Assembly: GCA_954871525.1 (NCBI GenBank)
Contig: OX940866.1
Span: 14,283,001 to 14,347,000, forward strand
Length of the DNA stretch: 64,000 bases
Direction of reading: 5' to 3'
From: Parietaria judaica
Lineage: Eukaryota; Streptophyta; Magnoliopsida; Rosales; Urticaceae
Shown piece after piece: positions 49,841-60,815 of this stretch. The notes under the pieces were generated by a model. It had not been told where the DNA came from and ran no database searches. It saw only the letters and a program-made list of their open reading frames with translations. Made by a program: the position numbers and the translations under genes. How positions within the stretch are numbered: position 1 is the stretch's first letter; the number at the start of each line of letters is the position of its first letter.

Positions 49841-51038
49841 TAAGTGTTCTTTCCCAATATGTGCTTATTGTTTACTTTTTCCACTACTTTGCACGCAACG
49901 CATTGTAAACATTCTTGAATTGGCTTCAATTGGCTGGCTTTGTAATTGTTTTTGGTGGATTATTTAGATCTATAGGTTTGTGCACTTGAAGATCAGTGAA
50001 AACATATTCATATGTTATAGCTTATATTTGGAAATATTTATAAAAGCTTTAGGAAATTACAAACCTTAAGAATAGCACAATTTTTTCAAGAATCATGGGT
50101 TGGATATCAAAAGTCGAGTTTGCCAGGCCAGCATCAGTTTCTTTTATGGTTAAAACTGTGGTGTTTTTACTTTTCAGGTTTGGCCATAGTTTTGGGGTTG
50201 CGATTGCTGTCCGGAATTTGTCGTTGTTCTTCTTTGTCCGTAATATGTATATGAGTTTAATAGAGAACTTCGTTGATGAAGCATTCAGTGGTTGAGGAGA
50301 AGTGTCGAATTGATACTGAGATAGTTGGATTGATCTTACTGATAATTGATGATATTTGATATTGATATTTAGATTGATCTTCTGTCGTGTTTTTTTTTTT
50401 TTTTAATGTTTAGAAAGGTGTAAAACTTGTAACACACAAAATGATCATGAAGGTTTTGAATTGTGTTTTTTGTTGCTAAAATAGTTTCGATAATAATCCT
50501 AACAAATTATCTTGTCTTTAATTGGTAGGGTTAAACCGTTTGTTGTGTTTCTATAATCTTTGTTGATTTCATCAATAAAAAAAAATGTTTTTTGACTTTT
50601 GGGCATTGGATGTTTGTGTATTTTGTTCCTTTACAACTATTAGAAGATCTACAAATTGTTTCACAAGTCTAATGAATAAAAGTTTGGCCGACATATCGAT
50701 CTATTATTTGTCAAAAATCGCACCGAATACTCGTTTGTTCACCCTTAAGCTCAAGCAACTCTTACATGATATTTCCATGTAATTTATGGAAAATATTTAT
50801 GTCAATCATTTTCAAAAATAAGTCAATCAGAAATCATGAATAATAAATAAACAATAATCGAGATTCATGTTTCACCAAATACCATGAATCAACAAATTAA
50901 TTCATGTAGGCTCGTTTAGGTCCAATTCCAAATCTTTGGGTACTTATACCGCAGAGATTCTATCAATTAATAGGATTTTAAGTTGTGAACTATGCACTAT
51001 AATCGATTATTTTTTAACGTTTGTTATTTACTTTTGTT
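49841..51038. other. 3' flank of PPR copy A, shared with copies B and C
   Basis: Contains AGTGTTCTTTCCCAATAT, GGTTTGTGCACTT, GTCGAGTTTGCCAG, GCGATTGCTGTCCGGAATTTGTCG and GAACTT(C)GTTGATGAAGCATTCAGTGG. These recur after copy B (57764-58190) and in part after copy C (60516-60830). The common 3' flank shows the copies arose by segmental duplication. No conserved protein is seen here. Confidence 0.75.
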
Positions 51039-51046
51039 ATTAATAT

Positions 51047-51587
51047 TAGGGGTGAAACCGGTACCGATAATCGGTAAATTAGCTTTTTTTGGTATTGGTA
51101 TTGAAAAATCGAGATATTTTTTTTGGTATTGGTATTGGTATCGGTTCTAAATTTTCTTGATTTTTTATCAAACCGAGACCGAGACCGAAACCGAGAAAAA
51201 AGAAAAGAAAACCGATAAATAAACCGAGACATAAACCGGGAATAATCTGGGGCAAAATCCAAAAATAATACAAACTACCATGTCCGAAATTCGGATTCCG
51301 AAGTATAAAAATACATGTTTAATACATAAAAACATCAAACATAATTAAATGACATGTAGTTCACTAATTTTATAAGAGAGTGAGGTATCACATAAATGAG
51401 GGAGAGTGAGATAGTGAGGTATCACAGAAAGTGCCTTAATTTTTGAATAAAAATGACATGTAGTACACTCCAAAACGACATGTAGTTCACAACCGATACC
51501 GAAACCGATCCGGGATCGATACCGAAACCGGGATCGATACCGAAACCGAGACGATACCGAGAAACGGTTACAAAATTTTCACCCCTA
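51047..51587. mobile_element. hAT-like MITE 1
   Basis: Ends TAGGGGTGAAA and TTTTCACCCCTA with the perfect 8-bp duplication ATTAATAT (51039-51046, 51588-51595). The interior is dominated by degenerate ACCGA(G/A)ACCGA words. No coding capacity. 8-bp duplications and short imperfect TIRs are hAT traits. Confidence 0.85.
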
Positions 51588-51746
51588 ATTAATATAGTGC
51601 CCTCGAATCGCCAATGATTGATCAACATTAGTTTATCTCCTCCTTCTCTGAAGCAATTTCTTTGTGTCTAAGCTTGCTTTTCTTCCATTTTCTATTTGAT
51701 TGGCACGGATGATATAAATTAGAAATGGGCTTCTTTTGCCATCAAG

Positions 51747-51955
51747 ATGGGAAATTGTGGACTCTCCGGGGTCTACTTCTGTCTCGAGCCCGGCACACTA
51801 CATCAGTTGTTGTTGCCGGAACATCGCGATAAAGCCGGGAACAATATAGAGGCATGCATGGTTGATGGGTTAGTGCCGCCGGACTTTAGGTTACCATGGA
51901 GGAAGATACGCAACACACGTGGCATGACCATTGTTTATTTTTGTTCATTTAATAT
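51747..51955 (+). other. Exon-like open segment, unknown product
   Basis: An open frame with balanced codon content reads GNCGLSGVYFCLEPGTLHQL through VDGLVPPDFRLPWRKIRNTR. It is not recognised. It stands out from its AT-rich surroundings and may be an eroded exon of a host gene later broken up by the adjacent MITEs. Confidence 0.3.
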
Positions 51956-51968
51956 AGGTACTATTTTC

Positions 51969-52563
51969 TAGGGGTGTGCAAAATAATCGGTAACCGAATT
52001 TTAAATCCGTAACTGAAAATTATCCAGTTTAAAATAACCGTAACCGAATTATTATGGAAATAGGTTAAGGTTAACCGTATCCGGTTTTAAACAGGATAAG
52101 GTTACAGGTTATTTATTTTTCAAGACAGGTTATTTTTGTAACCGGTTTTAATGTTAATTTTTTATGTAAATATTTTATAATTAAATTAAGTAGGGTTACT
52201 TCTTTCTTCAATCAAAAGTCTCATTGACTTCTTGGATTATTTATAATTGTTATACTTTTTGGATTTATGTTTTGGATCGGTATGTTTCTTTTTGGACTGG
52301 GTTGTTTTATTCGCGATTTATTTTGGACCGATATGTGTTATTGTTGCGATAAAATGTGTTGAATGATATATTTATAAATAAAAAACAGGTTAAGGTTATT
52401 AAACAGGTTAATCAGATTTTGATAACCGAAAATTAGGTTAACCGGTTTCCGGTTAACCGGTTTTAAAAACAGGTTAATGTTATTAAAACATGACTAACCG
52501 GAATTAGGTTATGGATACCAAATAGTGAAAAATAAACAGGTTAACCGACCGGTTGCAGCCCTA
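51969..52563. mobile_element. hAT-like MITE 2
   Basis: Ends TAGGGGTGTGCA and GGTTGCAGCCCTA with the perfect 8-bp duplication CTATTTTC (51961-51968, 52564-52571). The interior is full of TAACCGG/CCGGTTA and CAGGTTA words. No coding capacity. Confidence 0.88.
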
Positions 52564-52723
52564 CTATTTTCTATTCTCAATTTACAATATTGATGCTTCA
52601 TCGACCGATATATTGTTTGATTATTTATTGTGACTTCATACCCGATAAATAATGGCTCCAATACATGTACATCCTGCGGAAAACAAAGAACTTAAATATA
52701 TCAAGTATTTTGTGTTGCAGCGG

Positions 52724-53600
52724 ATTCGAGTTGTTTGTTTACTAGCGCGGAGTTGACGTTCACAAGTGCGACGCCGTTTGAAGAATCGAGGAACCTCTGC
52801 AACTATGTTGGCATACTTGGTATTAGGGGTGTAAAAAAAAACCGAAATATCGAATTGTGGGACCGAAAACCTTATTACCGAAGACCTTAAAGACCGAAAA
52901 ATAGGGTTCGGGTCCATAAAAACAAGGTCTTCGGTCCAATTGGACCGCATTGGGTCTTCGGTATTCGGTTTTAATTTTTGAGAACCGGTACCGAATACCC
53001 ATTTGTACCGAAGACCTATTTAATTATTAATTTTTATGTTATAATATATTCATATAAAAATACGGTAACTTTCATAATAAATTAATTTTATTTCTAGACA
53101 TTTGTTTTCTTTCATGTTTTGTTTATGGTTGTTCATGATTTTAATGTTCATAAAATTTGATTTTTACTTGGGTTATTAAGGTTATTCAACATCGTTAATA
53201 TAAGTCAAGCAATCATTTATTATAAATAGTTATTTTCTCGTAAGCAATAAATACGTTTGATTCATTATTTAACATAAAAAAATTTAAAAGTACTATTGAT
53301 GAAGATAAAGTTTTACAATATATATTTTTTTTTACTATAAATGAGTCTAATTAGGTCCAAAACCGAATCTAGGGCCGAATTTCGGTACTAAATAAGGTTT
53401 TCGGTACAAACGGTTCTAGCTCTATAAGATAGGGTCTTCGGTTTTCAATTTCAAAAAACTGAATAATAGGGTCCAAGTCTTTTTAAGTGTAAAACCGATA
53501 ACAAAGACCATGTTGTACAACCCTACTTGGTATGGCAAGCTGTAAAAACCTAGCAGTATATCCCCATAAGGGAATTGTAATTGTAAATATCAGAAAACGG
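52724..53600 (+). other. Exon-like segment interrupted by MITE 3
   Basis: After a TATTTTGTGTTGCAG acceptor-like site, an open frame reads ADSSCLFTSAELTFTSATPF to NYVGILG, is interrupted by the MITE at 52824-53525, and continues as MASCKNLAVYPHKGIVIV. The open frame on both sides of a precise insertion suggests a former exon. The product is not recognised. Confidence 0.35.
52824..53525. mobile_element. hAT-like MITE 3
   Basis: Ends TAGGGGTGTAAAA and TTGTACAACCCTA with the perfect 8-bp duplication CTTGGTAT (52816-52823, 53526-53533). The two ends of the interior are rich in ACCGAA and AAGACC words, with an AT-rich centre. No coding capacity. Confidence 0.88.
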
Positions 53601-53690
53601 TCTCATTTCATAAGTTCTTCATTTTAGCCATTTTAGTAGCGTTTTTAGCGTCCAAACTCACTCAAAGGGCTACTATTAATGCAAATTTTT

Positions 53691-54043
53691 TGTAATGCCC
53701 TGGCTGCTCAATCGAATCGAAGACTGTCCCCATAGGCCAACACGAGTTTTTTCAGCGTGCTTTGTCATCACTCGCACGCTCCCCGAGAAACTTCCCAGGA
53801 GGTCACCCATCCCAGGATTGCTCCCAAGTTAAGCACGCTTAACTTTGGAGTTCCTATGAACGAGCTACCAAAAAGAAGATGCATCTTGTTGACATAGGTA
53901 ATACCATTAAATCTATTTAAGCCCCTTCGACCATACAGTCCCACACCTGTATGATCTCCGATAATTGTGCAGTCCCATAACTACACAGTCTCGGGAACGT
54001 CCCATCAACACATCCCCTTGCCCAGGCGATGTGGGACTGCACA
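53691..54043 (-). mobile_element. Cassandra-like LTR with embedded 5S rRNA sequence
   Basis: A 353-bp unit with plus-strand ends TGTAATGCCC and GGGACTGCACA, so it reads TG...CA on either strand. On the minus strand it contains a 5S rRNA-like block, which is the hallmark of Cassandra terminal-repeat retrotransposons in miniature. No second LTR or duplication is visible, so it is a solo or truncated LTR. Confidence 0.8.
53781..53885 (-). other. 5S rRNA-like sequence (Cassandra promoter region)
   Basis: The minus strand matches plant 5S rRNA in GGAACTCCAAAGTTAAGCGTGC (A-box region) and GGATGGGTGACCTCCTGGGAAG (C-box region), with a diverged middle and 5' end. These are the internal RNA polymerase III promoter elements. 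Divergence and context argue against a true 5S gene. Confidence 0.8.
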
Positions 54044-54934
54044 GCTTACCCGTTCTTGCCTTCTCGACTCACGGGATTGATGACAGTCACAAGTTTGATT
54101 GCCATATCAAAAAATTGCCTCATTTCATATGTTCTTCATGTTTGATAGGTCCTATGTAGAGTAAAAATTCATATAAAATGTTGCTTTTCGATATAACAAA
54201 ATAATAGCCATGTCCAAGAAATTAAAATACATGGATTTTCAAGTGGTTTAAGTCGGCGTTTATCCTAACAATGCTTCTTAAATGGTTTTGTTTATTATAG
54301 ATTGATGTTTTTGTTCTTTGTTGTACATATTTTTGGAGAATAAGCTAAAATGATGATTAATAAAATTTGAAATTTGAGCAATATTTTCAAACGTAATAAG
54401 AAGTGACAATTTGTGCCACCGCCAACACCTCCGAGCATGAAAGTTGATGAAAATATGTTTTCAGTTCGTATATTGTTTTTATTTAAGCCGTCCATATATG
54501 TCCTAACATATTTGGAATTAATTTTGGCCATATTCTTCTTAGTATAAAAAGGAACTAGGACTATGCGTATTATCTTAGAAAGGTGTATATTTTTCGGCCC
54601 CAAAATCAAAATATAATACAAAGATCATGCCTTTTTGAAAGAAAAATAAAATTAAATATCTTATAGGAGTTGTGTATCAACGACTAAGAATAATCTTTAT
54701 TGGTCAAGATGTCTATTATTAACAAGTTTAGAAAGCGCGGGAAGTAATAGTTTTTATTTCAAAGAGAAGAATGACGTGTCTTCATCATTTTGTTTTTGAA
54801 ATAGTCACATGTAAAGCTTACACATTATGACTGTCGTTGTTTATCCTGATACTTTGCAAAAGATAGTTCGAAGAACACAAAAGCGTCCAACAATCGCGAG
54901 CCGAAGACAATTTAGTATTTTATAAACATAAATT

Positions 54935-54976
54935 CGCGCAACCGCGCAACCGCGCAACGCGCGGTCCATCCACTAG
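54935..54976 (+). mobile_element. Putative Helitron 3' end
   Basis: A GC-rich hairpin (CCGCGCAACGCGCGG, about 54949-54963) lies 9 bp upstream of a terminal CTAG followed by T. That is the standard 3' structure of plant Helitrons. Direct repeats CGCGCAAC precede it. The matching 5' TC end was not found, so the extent is unknown. Confidence 0.5.
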
Positions 54977-55852
54977 TTTGCATACCAATGAAGAGTGATT
55001 CCTGAGACGGTACCTAACTCACCCACAACACTCAAAACTGGGACGAGACTGACATGAACCAAGCAGAAGTTCCCAGCTCCTGAAACAAAAAACATTTATA
55101 GAACAAACAGGGCAGTTAAAAACCATATGTAAACTAGTGCAGATTTTCGTTTGAAATAAAACAATAATAGTCTTACCCACACGGTATGAGAACTGCCCCA
55201 ACACCTCAATAAACGGCATGGATTCGCGAGATCTAGAAGATAACAACTGTATTAACACTAATAAACAAGAATTATCCTCTAAAATTAACTCTAAAACACA
55301 AGTTTAACAAAAAAAATCCAAACCGAATCTTCAAAAGAACTCTAAATCGAAAATCTAGCCCAGCATGATGAGATTTCATCAACTTTTCCACGGTAAATGG
55401 GAAAATTTGGATATACGGGGTCGGTTTTCCATCGAAAAATTGCGAAAAATGGGCGTTCCAGCAACATGCCTGCGACATTTGTCAAAAATGAGAGCGGCAC
55501 TCGAAGGATATTATACCGCATTTCCACAAACCATGTTCTTCGAGCAGCCATGTAGGCTTGGACACGAAACTAGGATCTCGTAAAGAGAAAATCAAACATA
55601 TTAACATGTCTTTATAGCATACTATATTTGTAAATGGATACCGTCGTCGGCAACGGAGAGCCTCGCGAGTAATAATGGGAGGGAACTCTTAAACAAAGCA
55701 AGGACCGCGCCGGTGGCCGAGCGCGGCCATATGAGGAGAAGCTCGGCCGTGTATTTCGCTGGAGTAGGTGGCCAGACGAGCACCATGTGTTGGAATGAAC
55801 GAAAAAAGAATGTGGTTTTCTCAAAAATTAAATAGAGACAGAAGCATGTCAT
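54977..55852 (-). pseudogene. Exon-like islands of an unrecognised minus-strand gene
   Basis: On the minus strand a block at about 55850-55630 reads HMVLVWPPTPAKYTAELLLI and LFKSSLPLLLARLSVADDG. A segment at 55250-55165 ends at a GTGTGG|GTAAGA donor, and after a TTTGTTTCAG acceptor another block (55083-54980) reads GAGNFCLVHVSLVPVLSVVG and LGTVSGITLHWYA. Hydrophobic runs suggest a membrane protein. The putative Helitron end abuts the last block. I do not recognise the family, and I see no intact start-to-stop model. Confidence 0.3.
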
Positions 55853-56117
55853 TTTCTCTCATAAACGACATAGTAAGGGTTTAGAGTCCCGGAGCTCGGT
55901 TCGAGAAAGCTCCTTCTTCGTCGTCTCTCTGTGAAAGGATTCCTCTTTGCTTCTCTGTGAGCTCTGATTCCACTGTTCTCTTCTTCTCTTATTCTTTGGG
56001 TTCTCGTACTGTTCAAGATTCCCCCTTTTGGTTTTGTAGACGAAGAGATGCAAGCAATTTCACTCAAAGACATCATCTTGAAGAAACCCAGCTCACAGTT
56101 TGTGGTTTCGAATGTCG

Positions 56118-57763
56118 ATGCGGTGCTGCTTTGGGCTTCAGAGGTTTCTTTTCGCTTCACTTGAGAAAGACTGGTTATCACTCTCAGCCATTCACAGGCA
56201 GAATCTTGAAGAAGCTCTGAGCTCGTTTGATGCCATGCTCCGAACGCGTCCGTTGTGAGCTTCAATCAGCTCTTGGGTCAGATGGCTAAGGCAACCTGTA
56301 CAAAAGGATGGCTTCGCTTGGGATCGTAGCTGACAATTACACTCTAAGTATCATGATCAATTGCTTCTGCCATTTGCACCGCGTAGACTTCGGTTTGTCA
56401 ATGTTTGGAAACTTCTTCAAATTTGGTTACGAGTGACGATGAATACATTATTAAATGGATTCTTTTATGCGAATAAGGCAGCCGAAGCTCGGGAATTTTA
56501 TTCTAAAATGATCGAATGTGGTTGTATGCCCAATTTAGTCACCTATAACACATTACTCAACGGTTTATGCAAGGTTGGAAACTATGTTTTAGCAGTTCAG
56601 TGGCTAAAAAAGATGGAAAGAAGTAAAAGTTGCAAGCCTGACATAGTTTCCTACGGTGCGGTTCTTAACGGACTTTGCAAGGCCGGGCTAATCGTCGACG
56701 CTCTCAAACTATTCGAAGATATGATTAGAAGGGGCATCGTTCCGAACGTGGTTACGTACAGCACCTTGATTCATGGAGCTTTTGTACTAGATGAATGGAA
56801 AGAAGTTATAATGAAGTTATTGAGTGATATGGAAAGTCGAAAAAGAACCGCCGATACGCAAACTTATTCGATTGTGGTTGATGCGCTTTGCAAGAATGGT
56901 ATGGTTGAAGAAGCACGAGGCGTGATTGAAAACATGGTGCAAAGAGTCGTCGAGCATGATGTGGTAGAGTCGTCGAGCCTGATGTGGTAACATAGAGTTC
57001 GCTTATGGTTTGCCACATGATGATTAGCAAAGGTTTAGAAGTTAATGTTTATTGCTATAACATTCTGATCAATGGCTACTCGAAAGATAGAAAGATCAAG
57101 AAGGGACTCGGTCTATTCGAAAAAATTCCATCTAGGGGTTTAGTTCCAAATGTCGTTATTTATAATTCGATAATTTCCGGTCTATGCAAAGTAGGTAGAG
57201 CTGAGGCAGCTTACAGTTTACTTCAAAAGATGAAAGCTCGAGGTCCACAGCCGAATGTTCAAACTTATGCAACTTTACTCGATGGTTTATTTAAGAACAG
57301 ACAACTTGAAGAGGCAATAAAATTATTTCAAAATATGGAAGAGAAGAAGTTGCCTCTCGATATTGTCGTTTATACTACACTCATTGGAGGCATGTGTAAG
57401 GCAGGATATCTTACGGAAGCAAAGAAAATATTTTTTGGATTATCATCTAAGGGGCTGCTACCTGACGTGCGGACGAATAACATTATTATTGATGCACTTC
57501 TGAATGAAGGACTCGTAGGTGAAGCAATAAAGATGCACAAAGAAATGGAAGATAACGGATGCGCACCTAACGACCGCACCTTCAATTTGATGATCAGAGG
57601 ATGCATAAAGAATGATGAGTTGTCAAGAGCATTGCAACTTAGAGAGGAGATGGTGACTAAAGGTTTCTCAGCGGATGCTTCAACAGTGGAGCTGTTTGTA
57701 AATTTGGTTGTTTCTGGCAAGTTGGATTCTTCTTTGCAACTTGTGATGCAAGAAGTTGTTTAG
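56118..57763 (+). pseudogene. RFL-type PPR pseudogene copy B (longest copy)
   Basis: Restorer-of-fertility-like P-type PPR protein, normally a mitochondrial RNA-binding factor. The N-terminus reads SLEKDWLS and NLEEALSSFDAML; about ten repeats follow (MPNLVTYNTLLNGLCKVGN, KPDIVSYGAVLNGLCKAG, VPNVVTYSTLIHG, TADTQTYSIVVDALCKNG, LPDVRTNNIIIDALLNEG), ending QLVMQEVV at 57763. Lesions: a TGA after RPL at about 56256, frame changes at 56260-56440, a 23-bp tandem duplication near 56950-56995, and a TAG at about 56993 where Tyr is expected. The stretch 57005-57763 is open for 252 codons. It might be translated from an internal ATG, but it lacks a targeting peptide. Confidence 0.9.
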
Positions 57764-58640
57764 TAAGTGTTCTTTCCCAATATATGCTTATTGTATACTT
57801 TTTCCACTACTTGGCATTACAATGTATTGTAAACTTTCTTTCTTGAATTGGCTTCAATTGTTTGGCTTTGTAGTTTTTTGGTGGATTATTTAGATTCAAA
57901 GGTTTGTGCACTTCGAGATCAGTGAAGAGGCTTTAGGAAATTACAAACCTTAAGAATAGCGCAATTTTTTAAGAATCATGAATTGGGTATCAGTAGTCGA
58001 GTTTGCCAGTTCCGCATCAGTTTTTTTTGTTGTTAAAACTGTGGTGTTTTTAATTTTCAGGTTTCGCCATAGTTTTGAGGCTGCGATTGCTGTTCGGAAT
58101 TTGTCGTTTTTCTCCTTTGTCCGGGATATATTACTGCTTAAAGTAAGGAATTTAATAGAGAACTTTGTTGATGAAGCATTCAGTGGGAGATCACAGTGTG
58201 TTTTTTTTTTTTTTAATGTTTGTTGGTTAAATCATCTGTTGTGTTTTTTAATGTTTTAGAGGTGTAAAACTTGTAACACACAAAATGATCATGAAGGTTT
58301 TGAATTGTGTTTTTTGTTGCTAAAATAGTTTCGATAATAATTCTAACAATTTATCTTGTCTTAAATTCGTTGGGTTAAACCAATTTAACTTTTGGGCATC
58401 GGATGTTTGTGTATTTTGTTCCTTCACAAGTCTGATGAATAAAGGTTAGGCTGACGTATCAGTAAGCTCAAGCAACCCTAATATGATATTTCCATGTAGT
58501 AATTTGCATTATATTTTTTATTTTTTTGGTTTTACTTTTTATTATTAAGACTTATAGGGTTATAGATAGCATCACTAAAGTATTGAAAAAATGGGACAAG
58601 ATGTTCAGCAAAACTAAATTTGATGCTTCTTCATTTATAA

Positions 58641-59407
58641 TAGGGGTGAGCATGGGTTAGGTTGGGCCGCCCCATGCTTTTCATGGACTCGATCCGCTCA
58701 CATCGGGTTACGAAAAAAAAGCCCGATCCAACCCAAAAATTCCAATGCCCAAACCAAACCGACCTAATAAAAATCGAGTTGGATTGGTTTGGGCCGTCGG
58801 GCCCGAATAATTAAAATTTAATTTTATATTACATAAAATAATATGAAAAATATGCATCAATGTAACTCAAGGTTCAATTAAAAATACCCTGAACAAATTT
58901 AATAAAACAAACGTACACTACACAAATTCTATACATATTTAATTAAACAACAACTCTAATCATCCTATCAAGAAACCCCAAATGAAACTTTTAAACTATT
59001 GTGAATTACATAATATTACTACTCATTTTTTCACATGTTTAAATAAATTCAAGCATATTCAAATAATAACTAATACTACTAACTATATTTCAAATAAAAA
59101 CTAAGAGTTGTGTTTCATATTTGAAAATATAGATATAAAATTGAGAATGTGAAATATAAAAAGACTGAAAATTGTACTACTTGAATAAAAATCTAGAAAA
59201 AATAATATTAAATATATATTATATGTATTGGGCGGGTCGACGACCCGACCCGACATAAGGTATTGGCCATACCCGACCCGAATAATAGTCGGTTCCGGCC
59301 CGATCCGACCCAATTTTGAGCGGGTTGGATTGGGCGAGTTAGATTGGGTTCGGGTCTATAACGGATTGGGTTGGGCCATCGAGTTGGGTCTAAAATGCTC
59401 ACCCCTA
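58641..59407. mobile_element. hAT-like MITE 4
   Basis: Ends TAGGGGTGAGCATGG and AAATGCTCACCCCTA with the perfect 8-bp duplication ATTTATAA (58633-58640, 59408-59415). The ends are rich in GGGTTGGGCC and CCCGACCCGA words around an AT-rich centre. No coding capacity. Confidence 0.9.
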
Positions 59408-59859
59408 ATTTATAACATTGCCTTTATTGGATCATATTGGACTTTGATCCCTCTACTTTGAGATTCTTCTATATAGAATAAGCTTCGTTACTGGTGAAAT
59501 TGGATCCAAGACCTTTATAAAAGTTGTGTTCCAAGACCCAAAAACCAAATCCGGAATCTGGATCCCTAAAAAATAAAATCGGATCTCATTATCAGATTTT
59601 GAGACAGACATTTTTTTTTTCACAAGTTACATTCTTCTTTTGCAACTAGTAGGAGTTCTTTAGTGCTAAAATGCTCAAATTTATTACTTATTTTTTTATT
59701 CACTTGCTTGCTCAAATGTCATTTGTTTTTTTTTGTAGCTTTGTAGTTTCTGTTAAGCCCTAAGAGTTAAGAACCAATTAACTCCATTGTTTATAAATTG
59801 ACAAATAATATTTAGGTATTACCTTATCAATTACTAGTAATTTTATTTTTTTGTTTTCA

Positions 59860-60515
59860 ATCTATTCGAAGAAATTCCATCCCAAGGGTTAGCTCCAGAT
59901 GTCGTTATTTATAATTCGATCATTTCCGGTCTGTGCAGTGTTGGGAAAACTGAGGCAGCTTACAGTTTACTTCAGAAGATGGAAGCTCGAGGTCCTCAGC
60001 CGGATGTTCAAACTTATGCAATTTTACTCGATGGTTTCTTTAAGAACAGACAATTTGAAGAGGCAATGGAATTATTTCAAGATATAGACGAGAAAAAGTT
60101 GCCTCTCAATATTGTTGTCTATAATACACTTATTGGAGGCATGTGTAAAGATGGATATCTTACAGAAGCAAAGAAAATATTTTTTGGATTATCATCTAAA
60201 GGGCTGCTACCTAACGTGCGGACGTATACAGAATAATTGATGCACTTCTGAATGAAGGACTCGTGGGCGAAGCAAGAAAATTGCACAAAGAAATGGAAGA
60301 TAACGGATGCACACCTAACGATTTCACCTTCAATATGATGATCAAAGGATGCATAAAGAATGATGAGATGTCAAGAGCATTGCAACTTACAGAGGAGATG
60401 GTGACTAAAGGTTTCTCAACAGATGCTTCAACAACGGAGTTGTTTGTAAATTTGGTTGTTTCTGACAAGTTGGATTCTTCTTTGCAACTTGTGACGCAAG
60501 AAGTTTGTTTAGTAA
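59860..60515 (+). pseudogene. RFL-type PPR pseudogene copy C, 5'-truncated
   Basis: Begins abruptly inside a repeat (FEEIPSQGLAPDVVIYNSI) and covers the last five to six repeats: KMEARGPQPDVQTYAILLDG, LPLNIVVYNTLIGGMCKDG and, after a frame change near 60230, NGCTPNDFTFNMMIKGC and STDASTTELFVNLVVS. The upstream boundary is not explained by a visible transposon. The terminal stop differs from copies A and B because of a one-base change in frame near 60505. Confidence 0.88.
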
Positions 60516-60707
60516 GTGTTCTTTCCCAATATCTGCTTATTGTTTACTTTTTCCACTACTTTGCATTACTACGTATAAACTCACTTGAATTGGCTTATTG
60601 CTTATTTCGTCAATTTCTTTTGTGGTTAAAATTGTGGTTCTCACTTTTTAGGTTTCGCCATAGATTTAAAGTCGCAGTTGCTGTCCGGAATTTGTCGTTC
60701 TCCTCTG

Positions 60708-60815
60708 GCCGTGATATGTTACTGCTTAACGTAGTGAATTTAATATAGAACTTTGTTGATTCGCCGTGATATGTTACTGCTTAACGTAGTGAATTTAATA
60801 TAGAACTTTGTTGAT
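60708..60815. repeat. ~57-bp perfect tandem duplication in the copy C 3' flank
   Basis: CGTGATATGTTACTGCTTAA followed by CGTAGTGAATTTAATATAG and AACTTTGTTGAT occurs twice in succession. Copies A and B have only one counterpart, so the duplication is recent and specific to this copy. Confidence 0.85.

Noticed and set aside
50095..50295. Small plus-strand ORF repeated after PPR copies A and B
   Set aside because: Conserved only as part of the duplicated 3' flank; the frame is not preserved in copy C and no domain is seen.
51740..51800. Resemblance to the N-terminus of HVA22-like proteins in another frame
   Set aside because: Only a few residues agree and the frame stops after about 30 codons.
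53781..53885. Functional 5S rRNA gene
   Set aside because: The middle and 5' part are too diverged, there is no array, and it lies inside a TG...CA unit typical of Cassandra LTRs.
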